This document shows positions 23,537-32,680 of a stretch of 64,000 nt of DNA, one piece after another; the stretch's first letter is position 1, and each line of letters opens with the position of its first letter. Both the position numbers and the translations under genes were made by a program. The notes beneath the pieces are model-generated. The model had not been told where the DNA came from. It made no database searches and was given only the letters and a program-made list of their open reading frames with translations. The stretch spans positions 109,296-173,295 of the forward strand of contig CAINLR010000141.1 of assembly GCA_903850425.1 (NCBI GenBank), written 5' to 3'. The stretch comes from an uncultured Verrucomicrobia subdivision 3 bacterium (GTDB taxonomy: Bacteria > Verrucomicrobiota > Verrucomicrobiia > Limisphaerales > UBA11358).

Positions 23537-24766
23537 ATGTCACTCCTTTCCGAACCCGCCCACTGGCCGCAGTTGGCCGCGCGGCTGTCGCAGTGGCGGG
23601 AACTGCCGCTTTACCGCGCGCGGCTCTCGCCGGCCATTCATTCGCCGGCCGAGTTCGCGCGGCTGCCGTTCATCACCAAACAGGAATTGCGGGAGAATTT
23701 CCCCGCCAATTTTCTCGCGCCGGATAAAAACCTGGAGGCGTTGCTGGACGCCGGCGTGGTGGAACTCGAATACACTTCGGGCACTTCGGACGAACGCACG
23801 CCGGTGCTCTTCCGGCGCGGCTGGTGGGACGAACAGGAAGGCCGCGCGCTGCGGCTGAATGAATTTGTGGCGGCCGCGCTGGCGGGACCGACGGCGGCGC
23901 GACGCGCCACGTTGACTTCGCCGGTCTGCAATGGTCGCGCGTGTCCCACGGTCTGGGTGTCGCGCGAGCAACGCATCATCGGCGCGACGCTCTATCTGAA
24001 TCTGGCGCGCATTCCCTTCACGCTCGCGGAAACGGAACTGGCGCGGATGGCGCAGGAGATCACCGACTGGTCGCCGGTGTTCCTCGATGTGGACCCGGTG
24101 CATGCGGTGTGGTTCGCGCGGTATTGCGAACGGCGCGGGCGGCGGTTTCCGTCGCTGCAATTTGTGTTAACCAGTTACGAATTTACGAGCGTGGCGCATC
24201 GCCGGATTTTGGCGCGCGTGTTTGGCGTGCCGGTGTTGAACCTCTACGGCTCGACGGAAGCCGGCCATCTGCTGATGGAGAATACGCTGGGTCAAATGTC
24301 GCCGAGCGAAGCGACGGCGTATTTTGAACTCGTGAATGTGGACGCGGGCGGCGTGGGCGAACTGGTGGTGACGAGCCTGAGCAATGAACTGATGCCGCTG
24401 ATCCGCTATCGCACCGGTGATCTGGTGGCCCGCCCCGGGGAAACCGGCGGCACGATGTATGTCATTCACGGCCGGGCCCGCGACGCACTGCGGGCCGGGG
24501 ATGGCCGGCGCGTGACGACGCTGGAGGTGGACCGCTGTTTTGAAAACGTCACAGGGATCGCGCATTACGAACTGCGCCAGCAGGCCGATGGTGATTGCGT
24601 CCTGCGATTTGTGCCGGACGGGCGCGGGCCGGAGGAATTAGCGGCAGTCATCGCGCGCTTGGAATCACTGCTGCAACCGCCGGGGAAAATCGTCGCGGAA
24701 TCATTGCCCATGGTGGTGCCCACGCACTCGGGAAAATTCCGGCTCACCGTGCCGTGGGCCGGGTGA
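23537..24766 (+). CDS. PaaK/CapK-like adenylate-forming ligase
   Basis: The protein is 409 aa from ATG 23537, with a TTG at 23495 as alternative. It resembles phenylacetate-CoA ligases: LPFITKQELRENFP near the N-terminus, the phosphate-binding LEYTSGTSDERTPV at about 77-90, and LNLYGSTEAGHLL before a C-terminal domain with YRTGDLVARP. It probably activates a carboxylic acid as acyl-adenylate for CoA transfer or amide formation. The partner substrate cannot be told. It converges with a GT2 gene, with 3 nt between stop codons. Confidence 0.82.
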   Translation: MSLLSEPAHWPQLAARLSQWRELPLYRARLSPAIHSPAEFARLPFITKQELRENFPANFLAPDKNLEALLDAGVVELEYTSGTSDERTPVLFRRGWWDEQEGRALRLNEFVAAALAGPTAARRATLTSPVCNGRACPTVWVSREQRIIGATLYLNLARIPFTLAETELARMAQEITDWSPVFLDVDPVHAVWFARYCERRGRRFPSLQFVLTSYEFTSVAHRRILARVFGVPVLNLYGSTEAGHLLMENTLGQMSPSEATAYFELVNVDAGGVGELVVTSLSNELMPLIRYRTGDLVARPGETGGTMYVIHGRARDALRAGDGRRVTTLEVDRCFENVTGIAHYELRQQADGDCVLRFVPDGRGPEELAAVIARLESLLQPPGKIVAESLPMVVPTHSGKFRLTVPWAG

Positions 24767-24769
24767 AGT

Positions 24770-25597
24770 TCAAGCCTCCGCCCGCGTTTGCTCAACCGCA
24801 CCGGCCAGCGGCTGCGGCGCCCGCAATTTCTTGTAAACCCACGCTTCCAACGGCCGCAGCGGCCGCAGCAGTTTGTAAAACGGCGAGTAGATCAGGCGCA
24901 CGCGGATGACCGAGAGCAGCATCGTCAGCGACGAGCGCGCCAGCGTGACTTTCGAGCCAACCTGATCGGTCCATTCGGTCGGCACCTCCAGAATCTTGAA
25001 GCCCGCGCGCTGGATCGAGTAGAGCAAATTGATGTCGAAGGCCATGTCCGCAATGCACAGGGCTGGGTGAACTTTTTCGGCCACGGCGCGCTTCATCACC
25101 TTCGCGCCGCATTGCGTGTCGCGGATGTTCATCCAGAACAAACTCTGCACGATGAAGTGAAACACGCGGCTGGCGAACTGGCGGTTGCCCGTCTGCGATT
25201 GATGAATCACCGCGCCCGGCAGCCAGCGCGAGCCGATGACGCAGTCCGCCGCGCCGATCTTTTTCACCAGCTCGAGATAGGCGCGCGGCGGGGTCGCGCC
25301 GTCGGCATCCACATAGCCAATCAAATCCGCTTTGCCCGCGAGCTTCAGTCCTTCGATGAGCGCGCCGCCTTTGCCGATGGGCGCGGGAAAATCCAGCCAA
25401 CTGATGCTGGGAAAATCCCGGGCCACGCGCTGCACCACGCCGAGCGTGTTGTCCTTGCAGCCATTGAGGACGACGACGAGTTGGAACGGGCCGGAATAGT
25501 TCTGGGCAAAAAAATGGGCGTAAGCGCGCAGCACTGGTTCGATGCGCGCTTCTTCGTTGTAAGCCGGGATGAGGGCCAGCAGGCTGGGTTCGGGCAC
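24770..25597 (-). CDS. Glycosyltransferase family 2 (dolichyl/undecaprenyl-phosphate glycosyltransferase-like)
   Basis: The protein (275 aa) has the GT-A start LLALIPAYNEEARIEPV, the GYVDADGATPP metal motif (about 93-103), GSRWLPGA, and DTQCGAKVMKR, which are diagnostic of dolichyl-phosphate beta-glucosyltransferase-like enzymes. It has at most an amphipathic C-terminus and probably works at the membrane face, loading a sugar onto a lipid carrier. Its start is followed upstream by a 449-bp non-coding gap. Confidence 0.9.
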   Translation of the reverse strand: MPEPSLLALIPAYNEEARIEPVLRAYAHFFAQNYSGPFQLVVVLNGCKDNTLGVVQRVARDFPSISWLDFPAPIGKGGALIEGLKLAGKADLIGYVDADGATPPRAYLELVKKIGAADCVIGSRWLPGAVIHQSQTGNRQFASRVFHFIVQSLFWMNIRDTQCGAKVMKRAVAEKVHPALCIADMAFDINLLYSIQRAGFKILEVPTEWTDQVGSKVTLARSSLTMLLSVIRVRLIYSPFYKLLRPLRPLEAWVYKKLRAPQPLAGAVEQTRAEA

Positions 25598-26046
25598 GCC
25601 GATTCAGTAACAGAAAACTTCGGCGCAGGCAATCTTGGGAAATGCGCCGCATCGGGTGGCGGGCTGGATCGGGATGAGGCTGACATCGCGCTAACACTGG
25701 TTTGTCTTCTGATAATTTCCGGGCGATGTCTTATACCAATTCTCAAAGAAAACAGGGGGAATGCTCGGAAGGCCCCGCCCCTGGCCCTCGCCCAGCCGAT
25801 GGGGAGACGGGGCGAGGGGTGCTCGCTTGCTACCAAAACGATATCCGCACTTGGCCTCAAATGAGGCCGCGCGGCGGCGTCGCCCGCCCGCAGCGAAGCG
25901 CCGGACGGAACAAACCTGGCCAGCCCCGCGCCTTGGCAATTCGTTTGTGTCGCCGGCGGGGGCGGCGTGTCTTGATTCAATTACATTCGCTGTTTGACCA
26001 ACCGGGCACCGCAACCTAAACTGGTCGTCCGTTTTGCTTTAAGAAT
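25598..26046. other. 449-bp intergenic region upstream of serA
   Basis: The region separates the divergent GT2 and serA genes. Open frames here have biased, arginine-rich translations without family character and are not believed. It holds a GC-rich repeat (25782-25821). No convincing promoter, riboswitch or tRNA was recognised by eye. Confidence 0.6.
25782..25821. repeat. GC-rich 'CCCTCGCCCAGCCGATGGGG' repeat
   Basis: GGCCCTCGCCCAGCCGATGG runs into GGAGACGGGGCGAGGGGTG, so CCCTCGCCC pairs with GGGGCGAGGG. A similar sequence, complement CTCTCCGCCCAGCGGATGGG, lies at the 5' end of the MGH1-like gene (51201-51262). Confidence 0.6.
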
Positions 26047-27645
26047 ATGAAAATCATTATCTGTGATCCGATCTCGCCCAAAGGCATTGCGCTGCTGCAA
26101 CAGCGGCCGGAGTTCCAAGTCGTGGTGCTGCCAAAACGCCTGGCCGAGGCGGAATTGATTCCGCTGGTGGCCGACGCCACGGCGCTGGTGGTGCGTTCCG
26201 AAACCAAGGTCACGGCGAAAATCATCGCCGCCGCGAAGCAATTGCGCGTGGTGGGCCGCGCCGGCGTGGGCGTGGATAATGTGGATATTGAGGCGGCCAC
26301 GCAAAACGGCACGGTCGTCATGAACACGCCCGGCGGCAACACGGTGACGACGGCGGAACTGACCTTCACCATGCTGCTTTCGCTCGCGCGCAAAGTGCCG
26401 CAGGCGCACGCGACGATGATCGCGGGCAAGTGGGACCGGAAACAATTTCAAGGCGTGGAACTCGCGGGCAAAACGCTCGGCGTGCTCGGCATGGGCCGCA
26501 TCGGCACGGAAGTGGCCAAGCGCGCGATCGCGTTCGGCATGCGCGTGGTGGCTTACGATCCGTATCTCACGGAAGAGCGCGCCAAAGCCATCGGCGCGGA
26601 ATTCGCCGCGTGCCTGGATGACGTTTATCTGAATGCGGATTTCATCACCGTCCACATGCCGGTGACCAAGGAAACCAAGGAAATGCTGAACGCGGCGGCG
26701 TTTGCCAAGATGAAGCCGGGCGTGAAGATCGTGAATTGCGCGCGCGGGGAAATCATTTCGGAAGCCGACCTGATCGCGGCGCTGGAATCGGGCAAGGTGG
26801 CCGGTGCGGCGCTGGATGTTTTCGCGGTTGAGCCGTTGCCCGCCGACCATCCGTATCGCAAGCAGGCGAATTTGATTCTCACGCCGCACCTCGGCGCGAG
26901 CACGGAGGAAGCGCAGGAGAAATGCGGCATTGAAGTCGCCGAAGTCATCGCGGGCTATTTGCTCACGGGCGAAGTCCGCAACGCGGTGAACCTGCCGTAT
27001 CTCGACGCGAAGACCTACGAGCAGGTGAAGCCGTATCTGCCGCTCGGCGAGGCGCTCGGCAAACTGCTGTCACAGCTCGCGCCCGCGACCGCCGACCGCA
27101 TCTACATCACGTTCGGTGGCAACGCGCGGTTGCTGCCCAATACCGATCCGGTGACGCGCGCGGTGCTGCGCGGTTTCCTGGCCAGCAGCAATTTGAAGGA
27201 CGTGAACAACGTCAATGTCCGGGCGGCGGCGGCGAGCATCGGCATCACGGTGGAGGAAAAAAAATCGGACGAACCGGTGACCTTCAACGAATGGGTGCAT
27301 GTGCAGCTTTTCAGCGGGGCGAAGAAACTGATTTCGGCGGGCGGCACGTTCTTTGGCTCGCCGAACAATCCGCGCATCGTGCGGCTGTTCAGCCAGTCGG
27401 TGGAAATTCCGGTGGCGGGCACGCTGCTGTTGCTGAACAACGCGGACAAGCCGGGCATCGTCGGTCATCTCGGCACGTTGCTGGCGAATCACAAGGTGAA
27501 CATTGCGAGCATGAGCCTGGGCCGCGACACGGCGGGCGGCCGGGCGCTGACCGTGTTGAGCCTGGACAGCGTGCCGCCGGCGGCGGTGCTGAATGAGCTG
27601 CAAAAAGACACTGACATAAGCAACGTGAAGGTGGTAAAGTTGTAA
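26047..27645 (+). CDS. serA: D-3-phosphoglycerate dehydrogenase
   Basis: The protein (532 aa) is the long bacterial form with an ASB and a C-terminal ACT domain. The NAD motif is GVLGMGRIGTEV (145-156). Catalytic residues are Arg233 in NCARGEII, Glu262 in AVEPLP and His281 in TPHLGAS. The ACT domain (about 455-532) begins GTLLLLNNADKPGIVGHLG. It oxidises 3-phosphoglycerate in the first step of serine synthesis, and the ACT domain suggests serine feedback. It stands alone, with no other serine gene nearby. Confidence 0.97.
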   Translation: MKIIICDPISPKGIALLQQRPEFQVVVLPKRLAEAELIPLVADATALVVRSETKVTAKIIAAAKQLRVVGRAGVGVDNVDIEAATQNGTVVMNTPGGNTVTTAELTFTMLLSLARKVPQAHATMIAGKWDRKQFQGVELAGKTLGVLGMGRIGTEVAKRAIAFGMRVVAYDPYLTEERAKAIGAEFAACLDDVYLNADFITVHMPVTKETKEMLNAAAFAKMKPGVKIVNCARGEIISEADLIAALESGKVAGAALDVFAVEPLPADHPYRKQANLILTPHLGASTEEAQEKCGIEVAEVIAGYLLTGEVRNAVNLPYLDAKTYEQVKPYLPLGEALGKLLSQLAPATADRIYITFGGNARLLPNTDPVTRAVLRGFLASSNLKDVNNVNVRAAAASIGITVEEKKSDEPVTFNEWVHVQLFSGAKKLISAGGTFFGSPNNPRIVRLFSQSVEIPVAGTLLLLNNADKPGIVGHLGTLLANHKVNIASMSLGRDTAGGRALTVLSLDSVPPAAVLNELQKDTDISNVKVVKL

Positions 27646-27708
27646 CCCTGTTGTTTGAACGGAAACGAAAAATTTACATCGAAACGAAACGAAAATTAAA
27701 AAAACACA

Positions 27709-28794
27709 ATGAAATTGAAACTGACAGTTTTAGCCGCGTGCGCCGCGGGGTTGATCTCGGCCCAAGCCGCCACGGCCCCGGCCGTGGTTAAAACCAATGA
27801 CAGCACGGCGGATGCGATGACAAAATTATTTGGCGACCCGGTGATCGTCAAAGGCACGGGCTTCGAACTCAAGCGCAGCGCGCTGGACGAAGTGGTGACG
27901 GGTGCCCGGGCCAATGCCGCCGCGCAAGGCCAGCAATTGCCCCCTGATTTCCAAGTTTCGGTGCTGAACCAACTCGTCACGATTCAATTGTTGCTGCAGA
28001 AGGCGACGCCGGCGGATCGCGTAGTGGGCAAGGCTGAGGCGGACCTGCAATACACCAATCTGCTCAAGCGGTTTGGTTCGCTGGAAGCCTTCCAGCGCCA
28101 ATTGACGGCGGTCGGGATGACGGTGGACGATTTGCGCGCCAAGGCGATGCAGGAGGCGGTGGCCAAGGCAACGTTGAAACGCGAATTGAATATCGCGGTC
28201 AGCGATGCGGAGGCGGAGACTTATTACACGAATCACGCGGCGGATTTTGAGGAGCCGGAAACGGCGCACGCGCGGCACATTTTGCTGATGACGATTGATC
28301 CCAGCAACCGCACGCCGCTCTCCACCAACACGGTTGCCGCCAAGCGCAAACAGATTGACGACCTGCTCAAACGGGCCAAGGCGGGCGAAGATTTTGGCGC
28401 CCTCGCCAAACAATACTCGGAGGATCCGGGCTCGAAAGAAAACAACGGCGAGCTGCCGGAATTTCCGCGCGGCCAGATGGTGCCGGAATTTGAAGCCGCC
28501 GCCTTCACCCTGGCCCCGAATCAGATCAGCGATGTGATTACGACCGCCTATGGTTTCCACATTATCAAGCTGCTCGAAAAGAAAGCGGCGAAGAAAGTTG
28601 ATTTTGCCACCGCCGCCGCCGACATCAAGGAAGGTCTCGGCCGGATGAAAATCGCCAAGGTCGCGCCCGCCTACATCAAAGGTCTGCGAACGGAATACAA
28701 GGTGGAAATCTTGGATCCAGCTTTGAAAGCGATGGACCAGGCGGCCCAGGACGCCGCCGCCGCCGCCCCGGCCGCGCCCGAAGCCGGCAAGTAA
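27709..28794 (+). CDS. Periplasmic peptidylprolyl isomerase (parvulin/SurA-like)
   Basis: The protein (361 aa) has a signal peptide (1-21, LISAQAATA) and an N-terminal SurA-like chaperone region (about 30-180). A parvulin domain follows, with ETAHARHILLM (about 184-194) and QYSEDPGSKENNGELPEFPRGQMVPEFE nearby, then an Ala/Pro-rich C-terminus. It catalyses prolyl cis-trans isomerisation and probably helps fold outer-membrane proteins. It is followed by a coiled-coil protein and an FmdB gene on the same strand. Confidence 0.93.
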   Translation: MKLKLTVLAACAAGLISAQAATAPAVVKTNDSTADAMTKLFGDPVIVKGTGFELKRSALDEVVTGARANAAAQGQQLPPDFQVSVLNQLVTIQLLLQKATPADRVVGKAEADLQYTNLLKRFGSLEAFQRQLTAVGMTVDDLRAKAMQEAVAKATLKRELNIAVSDAEAETYYTNHAADFEEPETAHARHILLMTIDPSNRTPLSTNTVAAKRKQIDDLLKRAKAGEDFGALAKQYSEDPGSKENNGELPEFPRGQMVPEFEAAAFTLAPNQISDVITTAYGFHIIKLLEKKAAKKVDFATAAADIKEGLGRMKIAKVAPAYIKGLRTEYKVEILDPALKAMDQAAQDAAAAAPAAPEAGK

Positions 28795-28838
28795 GCAGAC
28801 TTGCTAAAACTAGCGGGGTCGGCCAATTTGGAACCGTT

Positions 28839-29654
28839 ATGAAAATCAAGATTGCCATTGTCATCCTGGCGGTTGCCTGCATTGGGCTGGGCATCGCCCT
28901 GTTCGCCACCAAAAAGTCCGGCGACGAATTGCACGCCACGGATGTGAATTCCATCGTTGATTTTTCCAATCAGGTGGTCAGCGCCAACTCGCAACTGGTC
29001 GAGTTTCGCCAAACCAACTTGTCGCAATCCAACGACCTCACCGCCATTCAACGTGATCTGGCCTCCAGCAAGCAGGAACTGGCGGTGCGGGAACAGCAGG
29101 CCGACCAACTGTCCAACAGCCTGGCCGCCGCCAGTGCCGCGCTGCACAATACTAAAACCAGCCTCGCCAGTGCGCAGGACCAGATTGCCAGCCTCAACAC
29201 CCACATCACCGATTTGGAGACGCAGAACAAGGTGCTCGACCAGCGCGCCAATGATCTGACCAACACCATCGCGCAGTTAAGCCTGTCGATCGAAAACACG
29301 CAGAACCATCTGGCCATTGCCGAAACCAACCGCGCCTTCATCGAGCAAGAGCTGAAGAAACAGATGGCGCAAAAAGCTGAGCTGGAACACCGGTTCAATG
29401 ACATCAACGAGGTCCGCACCCAGGTCAAAAAACTGCGGGACGAAATGTTTGTGGCGCGCCGGCTGCAATTGATGAAAAACGACAATGGCACGAAGAAAGG
29501 TGCGGAACTACTCATGCGCCGCCCTCCGCCGCCGTCAACCAATGCGGCGGACGCCACGGCGCCGGTCAATTACAATCTGAACGTCGAAGTCGGCTCGGAC
29601 GGGTCGGTGCGCGTGATTCCGCCCCTCGGCGCGACCAATGCCGCCGCCCACTGA
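28839..29654 (+). CDS. Coiled-coil envelope protein, unknown function
   Basis: The protein (271 aa) has an N-terminal hydrophobic helix (about 5-27) serving as signal or anchor. A long alpha-helical coiled coil follows (about 40-215), with heptad-like LVEFRQTNLSQSNDLTAI and SLNTHITDLETQNKVLDQ. The C-terminus is Pro/Ala-rich. I do not recognise a family. It is in the same direction as, and 45 nt after, the parvulin gene. Confidence 0.75.
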   Translation: MKIKIAIVILAVACIGLGIALFATKKSGDELHATDVNSIVDFSNQVVSANSQLVEFRQTNLSQSNDLTAIQRDLASSKQELAVREQQADQLSNSLAAASAALHNTKTSLASAQDQIASLNTHITDLETQNKVLDQRANDLTNTIAQLSLSIENTQNHLAIAETNRAFIEQELKKQMAQKAELEHRFNDINEVRTQVKKLRDEMFVARRLQLMKNDNGTKKGAELLMRRPPPPSTNAADATAPVNYNLNVEVGSDGSVRVIPPLGATNAAAH

Positions 29655-29687
29655 CCGCGCGGCGGGAAGAATCCCCGTCAGCTTTTC

Positions 29688-30017
29688 ATGCCCACCTACG
29701 AATACACCTGCGAAAAATGCGGGCTCGAGTTTGAACACGCTCAGTCCATGTCGGCCGCACCGTTGAAAACCTGTCCCGAGGATCTTTGCGCTCAAAAAAA
29801 ATGGGGACGCGGCAAAGTCAAAAAGATGATCAGCAGCGGGGCGGGCCTGCTGTTCAAAGGCAGCGGTTTTTACATCACCGACTATCGCAGCGAAGGCTAC
29901 AAGAAATCCGCCAAGAGCGATTCCGGGGAATCGAAACCCGCCGCCAAACCGGCGGCTGAGCCTGCCGCGAAGCCCGCTCCCAAAGCCGAAACCAAGCCGG
30001 CGGCCAAGGCCAAATGA
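29688..30017 (+). CDS. FmdB-family zinc-ribbon protein with Lys/Ala/Pro tail
   Basis: The protein (109 aa) starts MPTYEYTCEKCGLEF. Cys at 8, 11, 29 and 34 form the FmdB zinc ribbon. A disordered AKP-rich tail (about 80-109) follows KKSAKSDSGE. The tail is longer than in the paralogue at 6962 and could bind nucleic acid or protein; that is inference. It ends in a 4-nt overlap (ATGA) with the next gene. Confidence 0.9.
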   Translation: MPTYEYTCEKCGLEFEHAQSMSAAPLKTCPEDLCAQKKWGRGKVKKMISSGAGLLFKGSGFYITDYRSEGYKKSAKSDSGESKPAAKPAAEPAAKPAPKAETKPAAKAK

Positions 30018-31393
30018 GCGGCCCGCGCGAGCGCTGCGCGATTATCCTCGGCCTGCTGCTGGCCGCCGTCTGCGCCCACAGCCAGGTCGCCGGCCCCGGC
30101 CCCCAGGTCATCCGCAGCCTTTCCGGCCAGTTTGTCATCACCGCCTCGCCGGAATTCTCCCTGCTGCTCCACCGGCCTGACGTGGCCGCCAACACCAATT
30201 TCGTGCGGCTTGAACCCGCGCTCCTCGCCGTCGCCGCCGAGCGTTTCAAATTGTCGCTCGGGCACGCGCTGGGGCTGAAGCCGGAGGCGCCGTGGAGCGG
30301 GAAGATCTTTCTGGCGCTGCGGCCCGCGCGTTCGCTCGACGACGAGGTTTACGTCACGGCCTCCCCGCCGCCTCCGAATTGGAATTACCGGCTGGCGCTG
30401 CCGGACGTGTTGTCATGCCGGCGTTACGCGCGTTCGCTGGCCACGGTGCTGCTACTGGAGATGGCCAATCGCCACCATGCCGCCGGGGCGGATCAGGCGG
30501 CTGAAATCCCGCCGTGGCTGGCCGCCGGGCTCGCGCAGTCGGCGCTCGCGGATGACGTGGCGAAAATCATCTTGTCCGCGCCCGCCAGGAAAATAGATGA
30601 CCTGGCACAAAGTCGGTTGACCAATTCCCTGCAGAGTCTTGATCCGCTGGCTGGGGCCCGGCGAATCTTGCAGAATGATCCGGCGCTGACCTTCGAGCAA
30701 TTGAGCTGGCCGGGCGACGATCAGTTGGACGGGAGCGACGGCGGCGTTTATCTCGCCAGCGCGCAACTGTTCGTGCATGAACTGCTGGGCTTGAAAAATG
30801 GCGCGGCCAAAAGTCGCGACCTGCTTGCCCGGCTGCCGGACTGCCGCAACTGGCAGAGCGCCTTCCTCGCTGCGTTTCACGAGGATTTTCCGCGGGCGCT
30901 CGACGTGGAAAAGTGGTGGGCGCTCCGCGTCGTCACTTTCGCCGCCCACGAATCGGGGCCGCGCTGGCCGACGGAGGTGAGCCGCGCCCGGCTCGCCGCT
31001 TTGTTGAATGTGCCGGTGACCTTCCGCAGCAACTCGAACGCCCTGCCGGTGCCGGTGGGGATTTCCTTGCAGTCCGCCTTGAAAAACTTTGCGCCGGCCC
31101 AGCGCGACGCCGTGTTGCGGACCAAGCTGCGCGATCTGCAACTCGCGGAATTCCGGCTGGCCCCGCCCTTCAACCTGCTGGCGGCCGGCTACCGCAGCGT
31201 GCTTGCGAATTATCTGGATGGACGCAAGCCGGCCTTGCGCCCCGCCCCTGCCAGCGGCTTGCCGGTGACCACGCACCGCTCGCTAAGCGTGGCGCAAACG
31301 ATCGAGCGACTGGATGCGCTGGATGCGAACCGCCGCGCGGTCGAGGCGAAACTTGACTTGCTGCCACGGACTTTGAACTCCGTCGCGCCGTAG
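30014..31393 (+). CDS. Secreted protein of unknown function
   Basis: The protein (459 aa) starts with a signal sequence (about 9-23, IILGLLLAAVCAHSQ). The rest is a globular protein with patterns such as FSLLLHRPDV, WLAAGLAQSAL and HELLGLKNGAAKSRDLLARL, which could suit a peptidase-like or helical domain. I cannot assign a family. Translational coupling (4-nt overlap) to the FmdB gene suggests linked expression. Confidence 0.75.
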   Translation: MSGPRERCAIILGLLLAAVCAHSQVAGPGPQVIRSLSGQFVITASPEFSLLLHRPDVAANTNFVRLEPALLAVAAERFKLSLGHALGLKPEAPWSGKIFLALRPARSLDDEVYVTASPPPPNWNYRLALPDVLSCRRYARSLATVLLLEMANRHHAAGADQAAEIPPWLAAGLAQSALADDVAKIILSAPARKIDDLAQSRLTNSLQSLDPLAGARRILQNDPALTFEQLSWPGDDQLDGSDGGVYLASAQLFVHELLGLKNGAAKSRDLLARLPDCRNWQSAFLAAFHEDFPRALDVEKWWALRVVTFAAHESGPRWPTEVSRARLAALLNVPVTFRSNSNALPVPVGISLQSALKNFAPAQRDAVLRTKLRDLQLAEFRLAPPFNLLAAGYRSVLANYLDGRKPALRPAPASGLPVTTHRSLSVAQTIERLDALDANRRAVEAKLDLLPRTLNSVAP

Positions 31394-31411
31394 TGGTCAA
31401 CTTGACAGGAA

Positions 31412-32680
31412 ATGAAACGAAATTATAGTTCGCCATTGAATATGCAGGCTGACCATCCATCCGCGCACGGTGAGGCACCGCCATCCGCCACGCCTTTTCA
31501 GTCGCTCAAAGCATTCCGTTCCGCCGGGCGCGGTTTCTGGCACGACGTCGCCGATACCGACTGGAACGACTGGCGCTGGCAGATGAAACATCGCATCACC
31601 CATGCCGATCAACTGCTGCGCCTGATGCCCACGCTCACGCCCGAGGAATTTGCCGGCGCGAAACTCGCGAACACCAAGCTCGCCCTGGGCATCACGCCCT
31701 ACTTTTTTAACCTCGTTGATCCGGCCGACGAACACTGCCCCATTCGCCAGCAGGTCATTCCCCGCATTGAGGAGACGCACACGGCGGCGTGGGAGATGAG
31801 CGATCCGTGCGGCGAAGATTCGCATTCGCCCGTGGCCGGCCTCGTGCATCGTTATCCCGACCGCGTTTTGTTTTTGGTGACGGATCGCTGCGCCAGTTAT
31901 TGCCGCTACTGCACGCGCTCACGACTGGTCAGCAACGCGACCGGCTACGACTTTCACCCGGAATTCGACAAGCAAATCGCCTACATCGCCGCGCATCCGG
32001 AAATCCGGGACGTGCTGTTGAGCGGCGGCGATCCGCTGCTGTTGAGCGATGAGAAGCTGGAGAATTTATTGAGCCGGCTGCGCGCGATTCCGCATGTGGA
32101 ATTTTTGCGCATCGGCACGCGCATCCCGATTTTCCTGCCGCAGCGCATTACGCCGGAACTCTGCGCGATGCTGAAAAAGTTTCATCCGCTGTTCGTCAGC
32201 GTGCATACGAATCATCCGCGCGAACTGACCACCGAAGTCCGTGACGCGCTCGCCCGCCTCGCCGACGCCGGCATTCCGCTCGGCAACCAGAGCGTGCTGC
32301 TCAAGCACGTGAACGACGATGCGGACGTAATGAAGGCACTCATGCAAAAACTGCTCATGTGCCGCGTGAAGCCGTATTACATCTACCAGTGCGACTTGAT
32401 CGCCGGCTCCGCGCACCTCCGCGCGAGCGTGGCGAAGGGTTTGGCGATCATGGAAAAATTGCGCGGCCACACGACGGGCTACGCGGTGCCAACTTACGTC
32501 ATTGACGCGCCCGGCGGCGGCGGCAAGGTTCCCATCAATCCCGAATACGTCTTGTGCCGCAACGCCGGCCGCGTGCTCATCCGCAACTTCGAGGGGAAAA
32601 TTTTCGAGTATCCCGAAACCGCCGACGGCCAGCCCTGCGGCCAGCCGCCGAAGGAAATTTACGAGCCTGAACTTGTCTGA
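31412..32680 (+). CDS. KamA-family radical SAM aminomutase (lysine 2,3-aminomutase-like)
   Basis: The protein is 422 aa. The radical SAM cluster motif is CASYCRYC with Cys at 160, 164 and 167. The PLP lysine is probably Lys372 in APGGGGKVP, the usual KamA motif. LVSNATGYDF and SGGDPLLLSD also match. It probably isomerises L-lysine (or EF-P lysine, as in EpmB) via an adenosyl radical. No efp or epmA gene lies nearby, so it is not clearly EpmB. It overlaps the next gene by 8 nt at the TTG start chosen. Confidence 0.9.
   Translation: MKRNYSSPLNMQADHPSAHGEAPPSATPFQSLKAFRSAGRGFWHDVADTDWNDWRWQMKHRITHADQLLRLMPTLTPEEFAGAKLANTKLALGITPYFFNLVDPADEHCPIRQQVIPRIEETHTAAWEMSDPCGEDSHSPVAGLVHRYPDRVLFLVTDRCASYCRYCTRSRLVSNATGYDFHPEFDKQIAYIAAHPEIRDVLLSGGDPLLLSDEKLENLLSRLRAIPHVEFLRIGTRIPIFLPQRITPELCAMLKKFHPLFVSVHTNHPRELTTEVRDALARLADAGIPLGNQSVLLKHVNDDADVMKALMQKLLMCRVKPYYIYQCDLIAGSAHLRASVAKGLAIMEKLRGHTTGYAVPTYVIDAPGGGGKVPINPEYVLCRNAGRVLIRNFEGKIFEYPETADGQPCGQPPKEIYEPELV

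Noticed and set aside
25702-26019. Frames in the gap before serA
   Set aside because: Arg/Pro/Gly-rich translations on several frames, no start signal or family; explained by GC-rich composition and the repeat.
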